Positions 1 to 7,093 are shown, counted from the stretch's first letter. The stretch is DNA of 15,277 nucleotides from Candidatus Elarobacter sp. (GCA_030150085.1 JASLGJ010000243.1:1-15277); one strand, 5' to 3'. The notes: generated by a model from the letters alone, not told the origin. Numbers and translations: made by a program.

Positions 1-206
1 ACGCGCACCGCGGGCGGCGGCTCATCGCCGCGGTGCTGCCGGTCAGCTTGCCCGCGGCCCCGCCGCCCGCCGTGCGCTACGAGCGCTCGCGCTCGGTCTT
101 CGCGCGCCTGCTGGGCCTGCGCCACCGCGTCGAGGCGGCGCCGCCCCGGAGCGTGACCCTGGTTCCGCCGCAGCCCGCGGCTCCCGGACCGGACGCTCGC
201 TTCTGA
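1..206 (+). CDS. C-terminal end of an unrecognised protein (5' partial)
   Basis: An open frame enters from the left edge (first full codon at position 3) and stops at TGA 204-206, giving 67 visible residues. Nearly every codon ends in G or C, as in the confident genes of this window, which supports real coding. The visible part has an Ala/Pro-rich stretch (LPAAPPPAVRYERS), then an Arg/Leu-rich segment (VFARLLGLRHRVEAA) and a Pro-rich tail ending PGPDARF. No family motif is recognisable and no function is proposed. It converges on glutamine synthetase with only 10 bp between the stop codons. The opposite strand is also open across this area, so the call rests on codon bias and on the neat tail-to-tail arrangement. 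Confidence 0.5.
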   Translation, partial: AHRGRRLIAAVLPVSLPAAPPPAVRYERSRSVFARLLGLRHRVEAAPPRSVTLVPPQPAAPGPDARF

Positions 207-216
207 TACGCAGGCT

Positions 217-1647
217 CTAGAACAGGTTCCAGAGGTACTGGTTGTAGACTTCGTGGTGGTACTGGACTTCCTGCGCCTTGACGAAGGTGCCGAGCAGGCG
301 CGGGCAGCGGTCCGCGCTGGCCTGCTTGAGGTCGGCGTAGCGGCCCTTCACGTCGGCGCCGAGCAGGGTCGTCGTCCAGTCCGAGTCGCGGAAGTTGGCC
401 AGCGCGTCGTAGATGTTGTCGGGCAGGTAGTGCTTGGAGTCGCGCAGGTCGGCTTCGCCGCTGATCGCGCCCTCCAGGCCGGTCTTGAACACCGCCAGCA
501 TCACCATGTAGGGGTTGGAGTCGGGCGCCACCGAGCGGACCTCGATGCGCGAGCTGCGCTCGTTGCCCAGCGGAATGCGGATCATCGAGCCGCGGTCGAC
601 CGGCGAGGCCTTGATCTGGTTGGGGGCCTCGAAGTGCGGGTCGAGCCGGCGGTAGGCGTTGACGCTCGAGTTGAGCATCAGGCACATGTCGTTGCCGCGG
701 CTGAGGATGCGGTCGACGAACTGCCAGCCGAAGTCGCTCAGGTCCTCCGCGCCGCCCGGGCCCCAGAACAGGTTCTTGCCGTTCTTGCTGACCGAGACGT
801 TGGTGTGCATGCCGTTGCCGTTCACCCCGACCACGGGCTTGGGCAGGAAGCTGGCCGTCATGCCGAACTTGGTCGCGACCTGGCGGCAGATCAGCTTGTA
901 GAGCTGGATCGTGTCCGCCCCCGCGACCACCTCGCCGTAGCCGTAGTTGATCTCGAACTGCGAGGGCGCGACCTCGGGATGGTCCTTCTCGTTCTCGAAG
1001 CCCATCGCGCGCTGCACCTCGGCCACCGTGTCGATGAACATCCGCAGCGGGTCGCCGGGCAGCGAGTGGTAGTAGCCGCCGGTGTTGACGTACTCGAACT
1101 TGCCGGTCTCGTGGAAGTGGCGCTCGGCGTTGAGCCCCTGGAACACGAAGCCTTCGATCTCGTTGGCCGCGTTGAGGGTGTAGCCCGACTCCTCGAAGTG
1201 CTTGTTCGAGAGCGCCTTGAGGCTGCCCCGGATGTCGGCCGAGAACGGGGTGCTGTCGCGCCCCAGCACGTCGGCGAACACGAACACCTTACCCGGCCCG
1301 AAGATGTCGGCCGGGGCCCAGTAGAACGCGCTCCAGTCCAGCGCCAGGCGCAGGTCGCTCTCGCGCTGGGAGGTGAAGCCGCGGATCGACGAGCCGTCGA
1401 AGGTCAGGTTGTCGGCGGACTTGAGCAAGAACTTCTTGTCGTAGTCCAGCATGTGCAGCCGGCCTTCGAGATCGGTGAACATCACCGTCACCGCCTTGAT
1501 GCGGTTCTCGTCGGTCAGGTACCGCAGCCGCTCTTCCTGGATCTGCGCGGCCGGCACGCGGTCCCGGCGCTGCCGCTTGGCGGTGAGGTTCAGCTCCTCC
1601 AGCTCGCCGTACGAGAGCGTGAGAAAGTCGCGCAGTTCGGTAGCCAT
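217..1647 (-). CDS. glnA: Glutamine synthetase, type I
   Basis: Makes glutamine from glutamate, ammonia and ATP in the cytoplasm; the central step of ammonium assimilation. The 476-residue product has the GSI motifs in order: the N-terminal beta-grasp motif DGSSIRGF (84-91), the metal-binding acidic pair NEIEGF (E163, E165), the ATP/glutamate region GNGMHTNVS, the NSSVNAYRRLDP segment with the downstream FEAPNQ, and EVRSVAPDSNPY near the C-terminus. Asn in MHTN, where proteobacterial enzymes have His, resembles the GSI-alpha (Bacillus-like) form. The usual adenylylation context NLYxLP is not present; the nearest match is DNIYDAL, so GlnE-type control is doubtful. About 34 extra residues precede the beta-grasp compared with E. 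coli GlnA. The ATG at 1647 is preceded by GAGGAG, though 15 nt away. It appears to be monocistronic. Confidence 0.97.
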   Translation of the reverse strand: MATELRDFLTLSYGELEELNLTAKRQRRDRVPAAQIQEERLRYLTDENRIKAVTVMFTDLEGRLHMLDYDKKFLLKSADNLTFDGSSIRGFTSQRESDLRLALDWSAFYWAPADIFGPGKVFVFADVLGRDSTPFSADIRGSLKALSNKHFEESGYTLNAANEIEGFVFQGLNAERHFHETGKFEYVNTGGYYHSLPGDPLRMFIDTVAEVQRAMGFENEKDHPEVAPSQFEINYGYGEVVAGADTIQLYKLICRQVATKFGMTASFLPKPVVGVNGNGMHTNVSVSKNGKNLFWGPGGAEDLSDFGWQFVDRILSRGNDMCLMLNSSVNAYRRLDPHFEAPNQIKASPVDRGSMIRIPLGNERSSRIEVRSVAPDSNPYMVMLAVFKTGLEGAISGEADLRDSKHYLPDNIYDALANFRDSDWTTTLLGADVKGRYADLKQASADRCPRLLGTFVKAQEVQYHHEVYNQYLWNLF

Positions 1648-1804
1648 CGTGTGTTCCGTGATCTCCTCTTCGGCAAGACGGGCGTCGCCGCAACCGGTTC
1701 GCGAGCACGGGGGCGGCGCCTTGACCCAATCTTCGCCCGCGGACGCGGGGCGGCGCAGCGTTTGGATAGAGGGAACGGCGCGGGGCGCGCCGAGGAGCGG
1801 CGGC

Positions 1805-1993
1805 TCAGCCCTGCGGCCGGGCGGCGCTCCGCTCGCGGAAGAACTGGCCCTGGGTCTGGGGGTTGGGGCCCTCGCCGCGCGCGTAGGCCTGCAGGGCGCG
1901 CGAGTAAGCGGCGTTCCGCTCGGCTTTGGTCAGCTCGCTCCAGGGGCGGTTGGGGTCGGGCTTGGGAGGGGCGTATTTGCGCTTGGCGGCCAT
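1805..1993 (-). CDS. Small basic hypothetical protein (62 aa)
   Basis: A 62-residue soluble protein with no recognised family. It opens with a Lys/Pro-rich head (MAAKRKYAPPKPDPNRPW), continues with a probable helix containing SELTKAERNAAYSRALQAYA, and ends in a Gln/Arg-rich tail (GQFFRERSAARPQG). There are no Cys residues, signal peptide or membrane segment. The ATG at 1993 has AGGA six nt upstream, a good ribosome site, and codons end mostly in G or C. It lies 157 bp upstream of glutamine synthetase on the same strand and diverges from the 39-residue membrane peptide. The basic head could bind nucleic acid, but that is only a guess. Confidence 0.6.
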   Translation of the reverse strand: MAAKRKYAPPKPDPNRPWSELTKAERNAAYSRALQAYARGEGPNPQTQGQFFRERSAARPQG

Positions 1994-2006
1994 TCCCCAT
2001 CCTGCG

Positions 2007-2032
2007 GCGGCGAGCCGGATTCTCCTCGCCGC
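2007..2032. repeat. Inverted repeat between two divergent small genes
   Basis: GCGGCGAG (2007-2014) and CTCGCCGC (2025-2032) are perfect 8-bp complementary arms around a 10-nt loop. They lie in the 74-bp space between divergent starts at 1993 and 2068. It could be an operator or an RNA hairpin in either leader. In sequence this GC-rich, chance hairpins are common, so confidence is low. Confidence 0.3.
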
Positions 2033-2067
2033 GCGCGGCCGGGCCGATTTCGGGGAACGAGGCGGGC

Positions 2068-2187
2068 ATGGGATTTCTGTGGGGCCTGGTCAAGGCGGTG
2101 TTCGTGTTCTTCGCGGTGGTGATCGCGCTGCTGGTCGCGGTCGACGGCACGCTGCTGGCCAACCTGACCCGCAAGGGCGAGCGCTGA
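2068..2187 (+). CDS. Single-pass membrane peptide (39 aa)
   Basis: A 39-residue ORF from ATG 2068 to TGA 2185-2187. After MGFLWGLVK comes one strongly hydrophobic stretch, AVFVFFAVVIALLVAV (about residues 10-25), then a short polar tail ending LTRKGER. This is the pattern of a one-pass inner-membrane peptide; the basic C-terminus probably faces the cytoplasm. GAGG stands 5 nt before the ATG. Codon third positions are nearly all G or C. No family is recognised. It is followed by 90 bp without a gene and then by the multi-PAS gene on the same strand, so co-transcription is possible but unproven. Confidence 0.6.
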   Translation: MGFLWGLVKAVFVFFAVVIALLVAVDGTLLANLTRKGER

Positions 2188-2277
2188 CCCGGGCCGCGGA
2201 CGCCGGATTGTAAGCCTTCGTGCAAGGCGCGCGGCGAGGCGGGGGGCGAGTGAGCGGCTAGCCGAAGCGGCCTGGAA

Positions 2278-4689
2278 ATGGCGGATGTCGGCGCTGCCTC
2301 GACGGCGGAGACCTTGCTCCGGCTCACCGTCGCGCTCGACGCGGCGCGCGAGCTGATCACGGTGATCGATGCGACGCCCACCAGCGACGGTGGGCCGCTG
2401 ATCGTGTTCGCCAACGCCGCCTACCTGCGCGAGACCGGCTACGCCGCCGAGGAGATCGTCGGCAAGCGCGTCGGCCGCCTGCTCGACGGGGCCGACCCGG
2501 AGCTGCTGCGCAGCTTCCGCGCCGCCACCGACGCCGGCCGGCCCTACACGCTGCAGGCCCGGGCCCGCCGCAAGGACGGCTCGACCTTCGCCTACGAGGC
2601 CCACGGCCAGCCCTTCTTCCGCGAGGACGGCACCTACGCGGGCCGGATCGCGATCGGGCGCAACGTCGAGGAGCGCAACGCCGAGCGCAACCGCTTCGCC
2701 AGCGTCGTGGCCGCGCTCGAGCACGCCGACGACAACGTCTTCGTGGTCGACCAGCACACCGACGACGGCAGCTACCGGGTGACCTTCGTCAACGAGTCGG
2801 TCGTGCACCGCACCGGCTACACGCGCGAGGAGTTCGAGCGCGACTCCAGCCGCATCCTCAACGGGCCGCTGACCGACCGCGCCCTGCGCGCCCAGGCCCT
2901 GGCCGGCCTGCGGGCCGGGCGCAAGGCCCGCATCGAGCTGCTGCTCTACCGCAAGGACGGCTCGACCTACTGGTCCGAGCTGAGCGCGACCCCGATCGCC
3001 GACGACCAGGGCCGCTTCACGCGCTTCGTCATGATCGAGCGCGACGTCACCGACAGCCGGCGCCGCAACGAGGAGCTGGGCGTGCTGTGGGCCGCGTTCG
3101 AGCACGCCAGCGACAGCATCGTGGTCTACCGGCGCCCGCTCGAGGGCGGCAAGCCGCGCATCGTGTACGTCAACGACACGACCATGCGCAACTCGGGCTT
3201 CTCGCGCGACGAGCTGGTCTCGGGCAGCACCGGGATCGGCCCGCTGACCGACCGCACGACCGTGCGCGCGCTGCGCGACGCGCTGCTGGAAGGGCAGCCG
3301 ATCCGGGCTCGCCTGGCGCTGTACCGCAAGGACGGCTCGATGTACTGGGGCGAGGTCGACGGCCGGCCGGTGCGCGACGCGGCCGGCACGACCACGCACT
3401 GGATCTCGATCGAGCGCGACATCACGGCCGCGGTCGAGCGCGAGCGCGCGCTCTCGGCGCTGCTCGACGCCACCCGCAGCCTGTTCGGGGTGCTCGACGG
3501 CGCGGCGCTCGACCCGGTCTTCCTGAGCGCGGTGCGGGTCGTGCTCGAAGCCGACGCGGCCTTCGCGAGCGACCCGCACGACCCGCTGCGCGCGCTGGCC
3601 CTGGCCAGCGACGACGCGGTCGCCGACGAGCGCGGCCGCTTGGGCATCGCGCTGCGCGTGCCGGGGCGCGAGCCGCGCGTGGTCGCGGTCGCCTACCGGC
3701 GCGACCGGCCGCCGAGCGGCAACGACCGCGCGGTGCTCGCCCTGCTGGCCCAGACCTACGCCGCGGCGGCCCGCAACGCGGCCTCGTTCGAGGAGATCGA
3801 CCAGCAGCGCAGCGCGGTGCTCGCGCTGAGCCGGATGAAGGGCGACCTCATCACGATGCTCGCCAACGACCTCAACAACCCACTCACCTCGATCCGCGGC
3901 TTCGCGGAGTTCCTGGCCGAGACGCCGCAGCTCGGCAGCGCCGACGCGGCGGTCGCGACCACGGCCATCATCCGCGCCACCGAGCGGCTCGTCGACCTCG
4001 GCCGCGAGACCCTCGCGCTGGCCCGCTTGGAGGACGACGCGCTGGTGCTGACGCCCGAGCCGGTCGACTACGGCGCGCTGCTGAGCGAGATCGCGCAGCG
4101 CCAGCCGCGCCCGGTCGAGGTGGTCACGGCGGGCGAGGTGCACGGCACGGCCGACCCGGTGCTGGTGCACGGCCTGTTCGAGACGCTGATCGGCAACGCG
4201 GCCAAGTTCGCCCCGCCCCAGACGCCGGTCGCGGTGCGGGTGCACGGCGAGGTCGACGCGATCGTGGTCGCGATCGAAGCACCCGGCCTGGGCGGAGAGC
4301 TGGGCCTGTTCGTGCGGCTGGTGGTCAAGCGCCACGGCGGCTCGATCGCGCTCGACAGCCGCTCCAGCAGCGAGACGCGGGTGGTCGTGCGGCTGCCGCG
4401 CGACGCCTGCTTCACCGTGCCGCGCGCGGTGCTGCTGCTCGAGCGCGACGGCGACGCCGCCTCGTACGCCGAGCACGTCCTGCGCGACGCGGGCTACCGC
4501 GTGCGCGCGGTGCACGACGACGGCGCGTTCGCCCGCGCGCTGGCCGACGACGGCGCGGTGATCGCGGTCGTGCCCGACGGCGCGCGGGACGCGCTCGAGG
4601 CCGCGCACGCCAGCGGCGTGCCGATCGTCGAGCTGCGCAAGCCCTATCTGGCCAGCGACCTGCTGCGCGCGCTCTCCACCGCCTCCTGA
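2278..4689 (+). CDS. Triple-PAS hybrid histidine-kinase-like protein with degenerate kinase and receiver domains
   Basis: An 803-residue cytoplasmic sensor with no membrane segments. Approximate order: three PAS/PAC units (16-137, 141-262, 268-392), a reduced GAF-like region (393-510), a HisKA-like helix pair (512-580), a HATPase-like region (595-715) and a receiver-like tail (718-803). PAS2 and PAS3 carry YRKDGS and GPLTDR as in LOV domains, but the reactive Cys position is Ser191. The H-box reads LANDLNNPL, with Asn530 (AAC) where the phospho-His belongs. The N-box Asn640 is kept (GNAAKF), but DxGxG is replaced by EAPGL (667-671), and about 30 residues of the ATP lid are absent before HGG (686-688). 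The receiver keeps the acidic pocket (E722, D724) and Lys788-Pro, but the phospho-Asp strand reads VIAVVPDG. It is therefore probably a signal-binding scaffold, not an active kinase. The ATG at 2278 has a weak ribosome site; an in-frame stop at 2251 leaves no earlier start. Confidence 0.9.
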   Translation: MADVGAASTAETLLRLTVALDAARELITVIDATPTSDGGPLIVFANAAYLRETGYAAEEIVGKRVGRLLDGADPELLRSFRAATDAGRPYTLQARARRKDGSTFAYEAHGQPFFREDGTYAGRIAIGRNVEERNAERNRFASVVAALEHADDNVFVVDQHTDDGSYRVTFVNESVVHRTGYTREEFERDSSRILNGPLTDRALRAQALAGLRAGRKARIELLLYRKDGSTYWSELSATPIADDQGRFTRFVMIERDVTDSRRRNEELGVLWAAFEHASDSIVVYRRPLEGGKPRIVYVNDTTMRNSGFSRDELVSGSTGIGPLTDRTTVRALRDALLEGQPIRARLALYRKDGSMYWGEVDGRPVRDAAGTTTHWISIERDITAAVERERALSALLDATRSLFGVLDGAALDPVFLSAVRVVLEADAAFASDPHDPLRALALASDDAVADERGRLGIALRVPGREPRVVAVAYRRDRPPSGNDRAVLALLAQTYAAAARNAASFEEIDQQRSAVLALSRMKGDLITMLANDLNNPLTSIRGFAEFLAETPQLGSADAAVATTAIIRATERLVDLGRETLALARLEDDALVLTPEPVDYGALLSEIAQRQPRPVEVVTAGEVHGTADPVLVHGLFETLIGNAAKFAPPQTPVAVRVHGEVDAIVVAIEAPGLGGELGLFVRLVVKRHGGSIALDSRSSSETRVVVRLPRDACFTVPRAVLLLERDGDAASYAEHVLRDAGYRVRAVHDDGAFARALADDGAVIAVVPDGARDALEAAHASGVPIVELRKPYLASDLLRALSTAS

Positions 4690-5753
4690 GCCTGGGCCTG
4701 GGCCCGGCCGTCGGCGTAGCCCAGCTCGAACAGGCGGTTCACCTCGGCTTGGTCGTCGAAGCCCAGGGTCGGCAGGTCGAGCGGCGCGGCCGGGCCGATG
4801 ATGCGGAAATCGACGTGCCGCTTGCCGGGCGCGAGGCCCGCCGCGACGTCGGCGTTGATGCGGCGCGCGAGCTTGAGGTCGAGCTCGAGCATGCGCTCGG
4901 AGTTCGCGTCGAGCATGATCGACGCGACCTCCATCATCGAGCTCACCGAGCGCTCCGCGCCGCGCCCGCCCGAGGGCGCGACGAGGATCGCGGTGACGTC
5001 GGTCGCGCCGGCGTCGATGGCCTGGCGGATCGGGGCGTTGTTTGTGAAGCCGCCGTCGGCGAACGCGCGCGGCACGCCGTCCGCGCAGCGGATCGTGACC
5101 GGCTCGTAGACCGGCGGCAGCGCGGCCGAGGCGCAGATCGCGTCGACGTAGTTCTCGGGCCCCAGCGGCTCGGCCGGCTCGCTGCCGAAGAACGCGGCCG
5201 CGGCGGCCTCGCGGCCGGGCGGAAAGTAGGCGAAGGCCTCGCCCCGCCCGTTGGACAGGTTGGTCGCGCCGGCGATGAAGGTGTGCGCCAGCGCGGAGAA
5301 GTCGGCCAGCTCGGCGATCACGCTGCGCACGTTGCCGCTCTCGAACAGCCCCAGCAGCCCGGGCAGACCGCCCGCCGCGGTGAGCTGCGGAAGCGCGCGC
5401 ACCATCGAGAACGCGTGCGCGGCCTTGCGCTGGATGGGCGAGCGCAGCAAGCCGTGCGCGGCCTGCCAGAGCAGCACGATCACGGCCAGCTCGGGCTTGA
5501 GCTGGGTCACCCCGCGGGTCGAGATCGTCTCCCAGATCTCGGCCAGCCGGTGGGTCATGTTCTGCGCGACGAACAAGCCGTTGACCGCGCCGATCGACGT
5601 GCCGCACACGATGTCGAACGTCTCGCGCTCGCACAGCGCGGCGACCACGCCCGCCTCGTACGCGCCGCGCGCGCCGCCCCCGCCCAGGATCAGCGCGCGT
5701 ACCGGCCGCGGCGGCTCCGCGCGCCGGCGGCGGTGGGGGAACATGCGGATCAT
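4644..5753 (-). CDS. Patatin-like phospholipase
   Basis: A serine lipid acyl hydrolase of the patatin/RssA family, 369 residues, probably cytoplasmic or at the inner face of the membrane. The complete Ser-Asp dyad is visible: the oxyanion loop GGGGARGAYEAG (24-35), the nucleophile elbow GTSIG with Ser53, and catalytic Asp233 in FADGGFTNNAP. The N-terminus is basic (PHRRRR) and not a signal peptide; the C-terminus is Gln/Ala/Arg-rich. The ATG at 5753 is chosen because AGGAGGG lies 10 nt upstream; Met4 would be too far from it. Its last 46 bp overlap, on the opposite strand, the end of the multi-PAS gene. An extended -10-like element stands about 47 bp upstream. Substrate unknown; membrane phospholipids are typical of the family. 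Confidence 0.93.
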   Translation of the reverse strand: MIRMFPHRRRRAEPPRPVRALILGGGGARGAYEAGVVAALCERETFDIVCGTSIGAVNGLFVAQNMTHRLAEIWETISTRGVTQLKPELAVIVLLWQAAHGLLRSPIQRKAAHAFSMVRALPQLTAAGGLPGLLGLFESGNVRSVIAELADFSALAHTFIAGATNLSNGRGEAFAYFPPGREAAAAAFFGSEPAEPLGPENYVDAICASAALPPVYEPVTIRCADGVPRAFADGGFTNNAPIRQAIDAGATDVTAILVAPSGGRGAERSVSSMMEVASIMLDANSERMLELDLKLARRINADVAAGLAPGKRHVDFRIIGPAAPLDLPTLGFDDQAEVNRLFELGYADGRAQAQAQEAVESARSRSLAR

Positions 5754-5763
5754 CGCTGCGACG

Positions 5764-5770
5764 CCCTCCT
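5764..5770 (-). promoter_or_regulatory. Strong ribosome-binding site of the patatin gene
   Basis: On the minus strand this reads AGGAGGG, 10 nt before the ATG at 5753. It favours Met1 over the alternative Met4. Confidence 0.6.
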
Positions 5771-5799
5771 GCGCGGTGCGCGCGGGGCACGGGGCTCCT

Positions 5800-5814
5800 A
5801 TGGTATCAGATACC
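5800..5814 (-). promoter_or_regulatory. Extended -10-like element within a perfect inverted repeat, upstream of patatin
   Basis: GGTATC-A-GATACC (5802-5814) is a perfect palindrome with 6-bp arms in an unusually AT-rich patch. Read on the minus strand, part of it gives TGATACCAT (5800-5808), which fits an extended -10 (TG-N-TANNAT). A transcript would start about 40 nt before the patatin ATG. I see no good -35 at 17 bp. The palindrome could be an operator over the promoter. It also lies just past the end of the upstream dehydrogenase gene. Confidence 0.4.
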
Positions 5815-5866
5815 CGCTCCGCTCGCCATCACAACGCGCGCCGCTCGGTACGCCGGGCGCGCGCGC

Positions 5867-6628
5867 TCACTGCGCGGTCATGCCCCCGTCGATCACCATC
5901 TCGGCCCCGGTCACGAAGCGCGACTCGTCGGAGAGCAGATACACGATCAGGTCGGCGATCTCGCGCGCCTCGGCCACCCGCCCGAGCGGCACCTGCGCGA
6001 CCAGCGCGGCGCGCGTCTTCTCGGGGTCGCGCGAGCCGCCCACGATGGTGCGGTACATCGCGGTGTCGACGAAGGTCGGGTGGACCGAGTTGCAGCGGAT
6101 GCCGTAGCCGCGCCGCGCGCAGTACAGCGCGACCGACTTGGTCAGCATCCGGACCGCGCCCTTGGAGGCGTTGTAGGCCACCACGTTGTGGCCCCCGATG
6201 ATCCCGCTGACCGACGACAGGTTGACGATCGAGCCGCCCTGCGCCTTGAGCGTGCGCACCGCGTGGCGGCAGCCGTAGAACACGCCGTCGACGTTGACCG
6301 CCTGGGTGCGGTGCCAGTCCTCGTCCGACATCGTCTCGATGTCGCCCATCAGGAAGATCCCGGCGTTGTTGACCACCCCGTCGAGCCGGTTGAAGCGCTC
6401 GCGCACGTCGGCCACCGCGCCGGCCCAGCTCTCGTCGCTGGTCACGTCGAGCCGCACGAAGTGCAGCCCGGGCGACTCCCGCGCGGCCCGCTCGCCCGCG
6501 TCGAGGTCGACGTCGCCCACCGCGACGTGCGCGCCCTCCTCCATCGCCCGGCGCGCGGCGGCCAAGCCGATCCCGCTCGCGCCGCCGCTGATCAGCACCG
6601 CCTTGCCGGCCAGGCGTCCCGCCTTCAC
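5867..6628 (-). CDS. Short-chain dehydrogenase/reductase (classical SDR)
   Basis: An NAD(P)-dependent oxidoreductase of 253 residues, the usual length for classical SDRs. It has the cofactor motif SGGASGIG (14-21), Asp39 at the end of the second strand (favouring NAD over NADP), NNAG (87-90), the catalytic set Asn112, Ser139, Tyr152 and Lys156 (YNASK), and the C-terminal MVIDGG typical of the family. The overall pattern resembles the glucose 1-dehydrogenase / hydroxysteroid dehydrogenase branch; the substrate cannot be read from the sequence. The start is GTG at 6628, only 9 nt after the stop of the Gre-like gene and with a poor ribosome site, so translation is probably coupled to that gene. 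The two likely form one transcript. Confidence 0.93.
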   Translation of the reverse strand: MKAGRLAGKAVLISGGASGIGLAAARRAMEEGAHVAVGDVDLDAGERAARESPGLHFVRLDVTSDESWAGAVADVRERFNRLDGVVNNAGIFLMGDIETMSDEDWHRTQAVNVDGVFYGCRHAVRTLKAQGGSIVNLSSVSGIIGGHNVVAYNASKGAVRMLTKSVALYCARRGYGIRCNSVHPTFVDTAMYRTIVGGSRDPEKTRAALVAQVPLGRVAEAREIADLIVYLLSDESRFVTGAEMVIDGGMTAQ

Positions 6629-6637
6629 GCCGGCGCG

Positions 6638-7081
6638 CTACTCGCCGCTGTCGTACGAGATCGACTCGACCCGCAGGCTGACGTCGCCCACCGGACGGTG
6701 CCAGACGACCCGCTTGCCGGTCTGCGCGCCCAGCAGGGCTCGGGCCAGCGGCGAGGTGGCGCCGATCTTGCCCGCCCGCACGTCGGCCTCGACGTCGCCC
6801 ACGATCGTGTAGCGGCTGGTGTTGCGCTGCGCGCCGACCCCCTGGACGACGCTGACCGTCGCGCCCAAGGCGACCTGCTTGCGGTCGGCGGGGGGCTCGA
6901 CCACGACCGCCGACTCGAGCAGCTCCTCCAGGCGGGCCCGCTCCTGGGGATCTTGCTCGGCCTCCAGGCGGCGGCGGGTGGCGGCATACCAGCCGGGCGT
7001 GACCTGCCCGGTCGGTGCGTGGGCGAGGCGGACGGCGGGCTCGGGCGCGTCGTCGCGCTCTTTCGTGAAGGCGCGGCTCAT
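6638..7081 (-). CDS. GreA/GreB-type transcription factor lacking the acidic tip
   Basis: 147 residues. The C-terminal half is a clear Gre C-terminal (FKBP-like) domain that docks on RNA polymerase: VALGATVSVV, YTIVGDVEAD, GKIGATSPLARALLG and a final ESISY. The N-terminal part begins MSRAFTKERDD and holds a short helical segment (GWYAATRRRLEAEQ, then ERARLEELLES). It is shorter than in GreA (about 158 aa), and the GDLSENAEY loop with the acidic residues that promote transcript cleavage is absent. It therefore probably binds polymerase without normal cleavage activity; an Rnk-like or competitor role is possible. The ATG at 7081 has no Shine-Dalgarno sequence, but TACAAT ends 6 nt upstream, suggesting a leaderless mRNA. 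It is followed 9 nt later by the dehydrogenase gene and diverges from the propeller-like gene. Confidence 0.88.
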   Translation of the reverse strand: MSRAFTKERDDAPEPAVRLAHAPTGQVTPGWYAATRRRLEAEQDPQERARLEELLESAVVVEPPADRKQVALGATVSVVQGVGAQRNTSRYTIVGDVEADVRAGKIGATSPLARALLGAQTGKRVVWHRPVGDVSLRVESISYDSGE

Positions 7082-7087
7082 GGCTGC

Positions 7088-7093
7088 ATTGTA
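7088..7093 (-). promoter_or_regulatory. -10 box of the Gre-like gene, probably giving a leaderless transcript
   Basis: The minus strand reads TACAAT (5 of 6 to TATAAT), ending 6 nt before the ATG at 7081. Transcription would begin at or within a base or two of the start codon. No convincing -35 is seen at 16-18 bp. The missing Shine-Dalgarno fits leaderless translation. Confidence 0.5.

Noticed and set aside
1648..1804. Search for a glutamine synthetase promoter or a GlnR/TnrA-type operator
   Set aside because: No TGTNA-N7-TNACA site and no convincing -35/-10 pair was found; TTGACC at 1721 on the plus strand has no partner at 17 bp.
253..2187. A 644-codon plus-strand frame across glutamine synthetase
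   Set aside because: Antisense to a gene with complete GSI motifs; only its last 39 codons, the membrane peptide, look real.
1930..5790. A 1286-codon open frame on the minus strand, antisense to the multi-PAS gene and out of frame with patatin
   Set aside because: Its product is a low-complexity Arg/Ala/Gly/His/Asp/Val-rich string with no motifs. This is the usual result of high third-position GC on the real strand.
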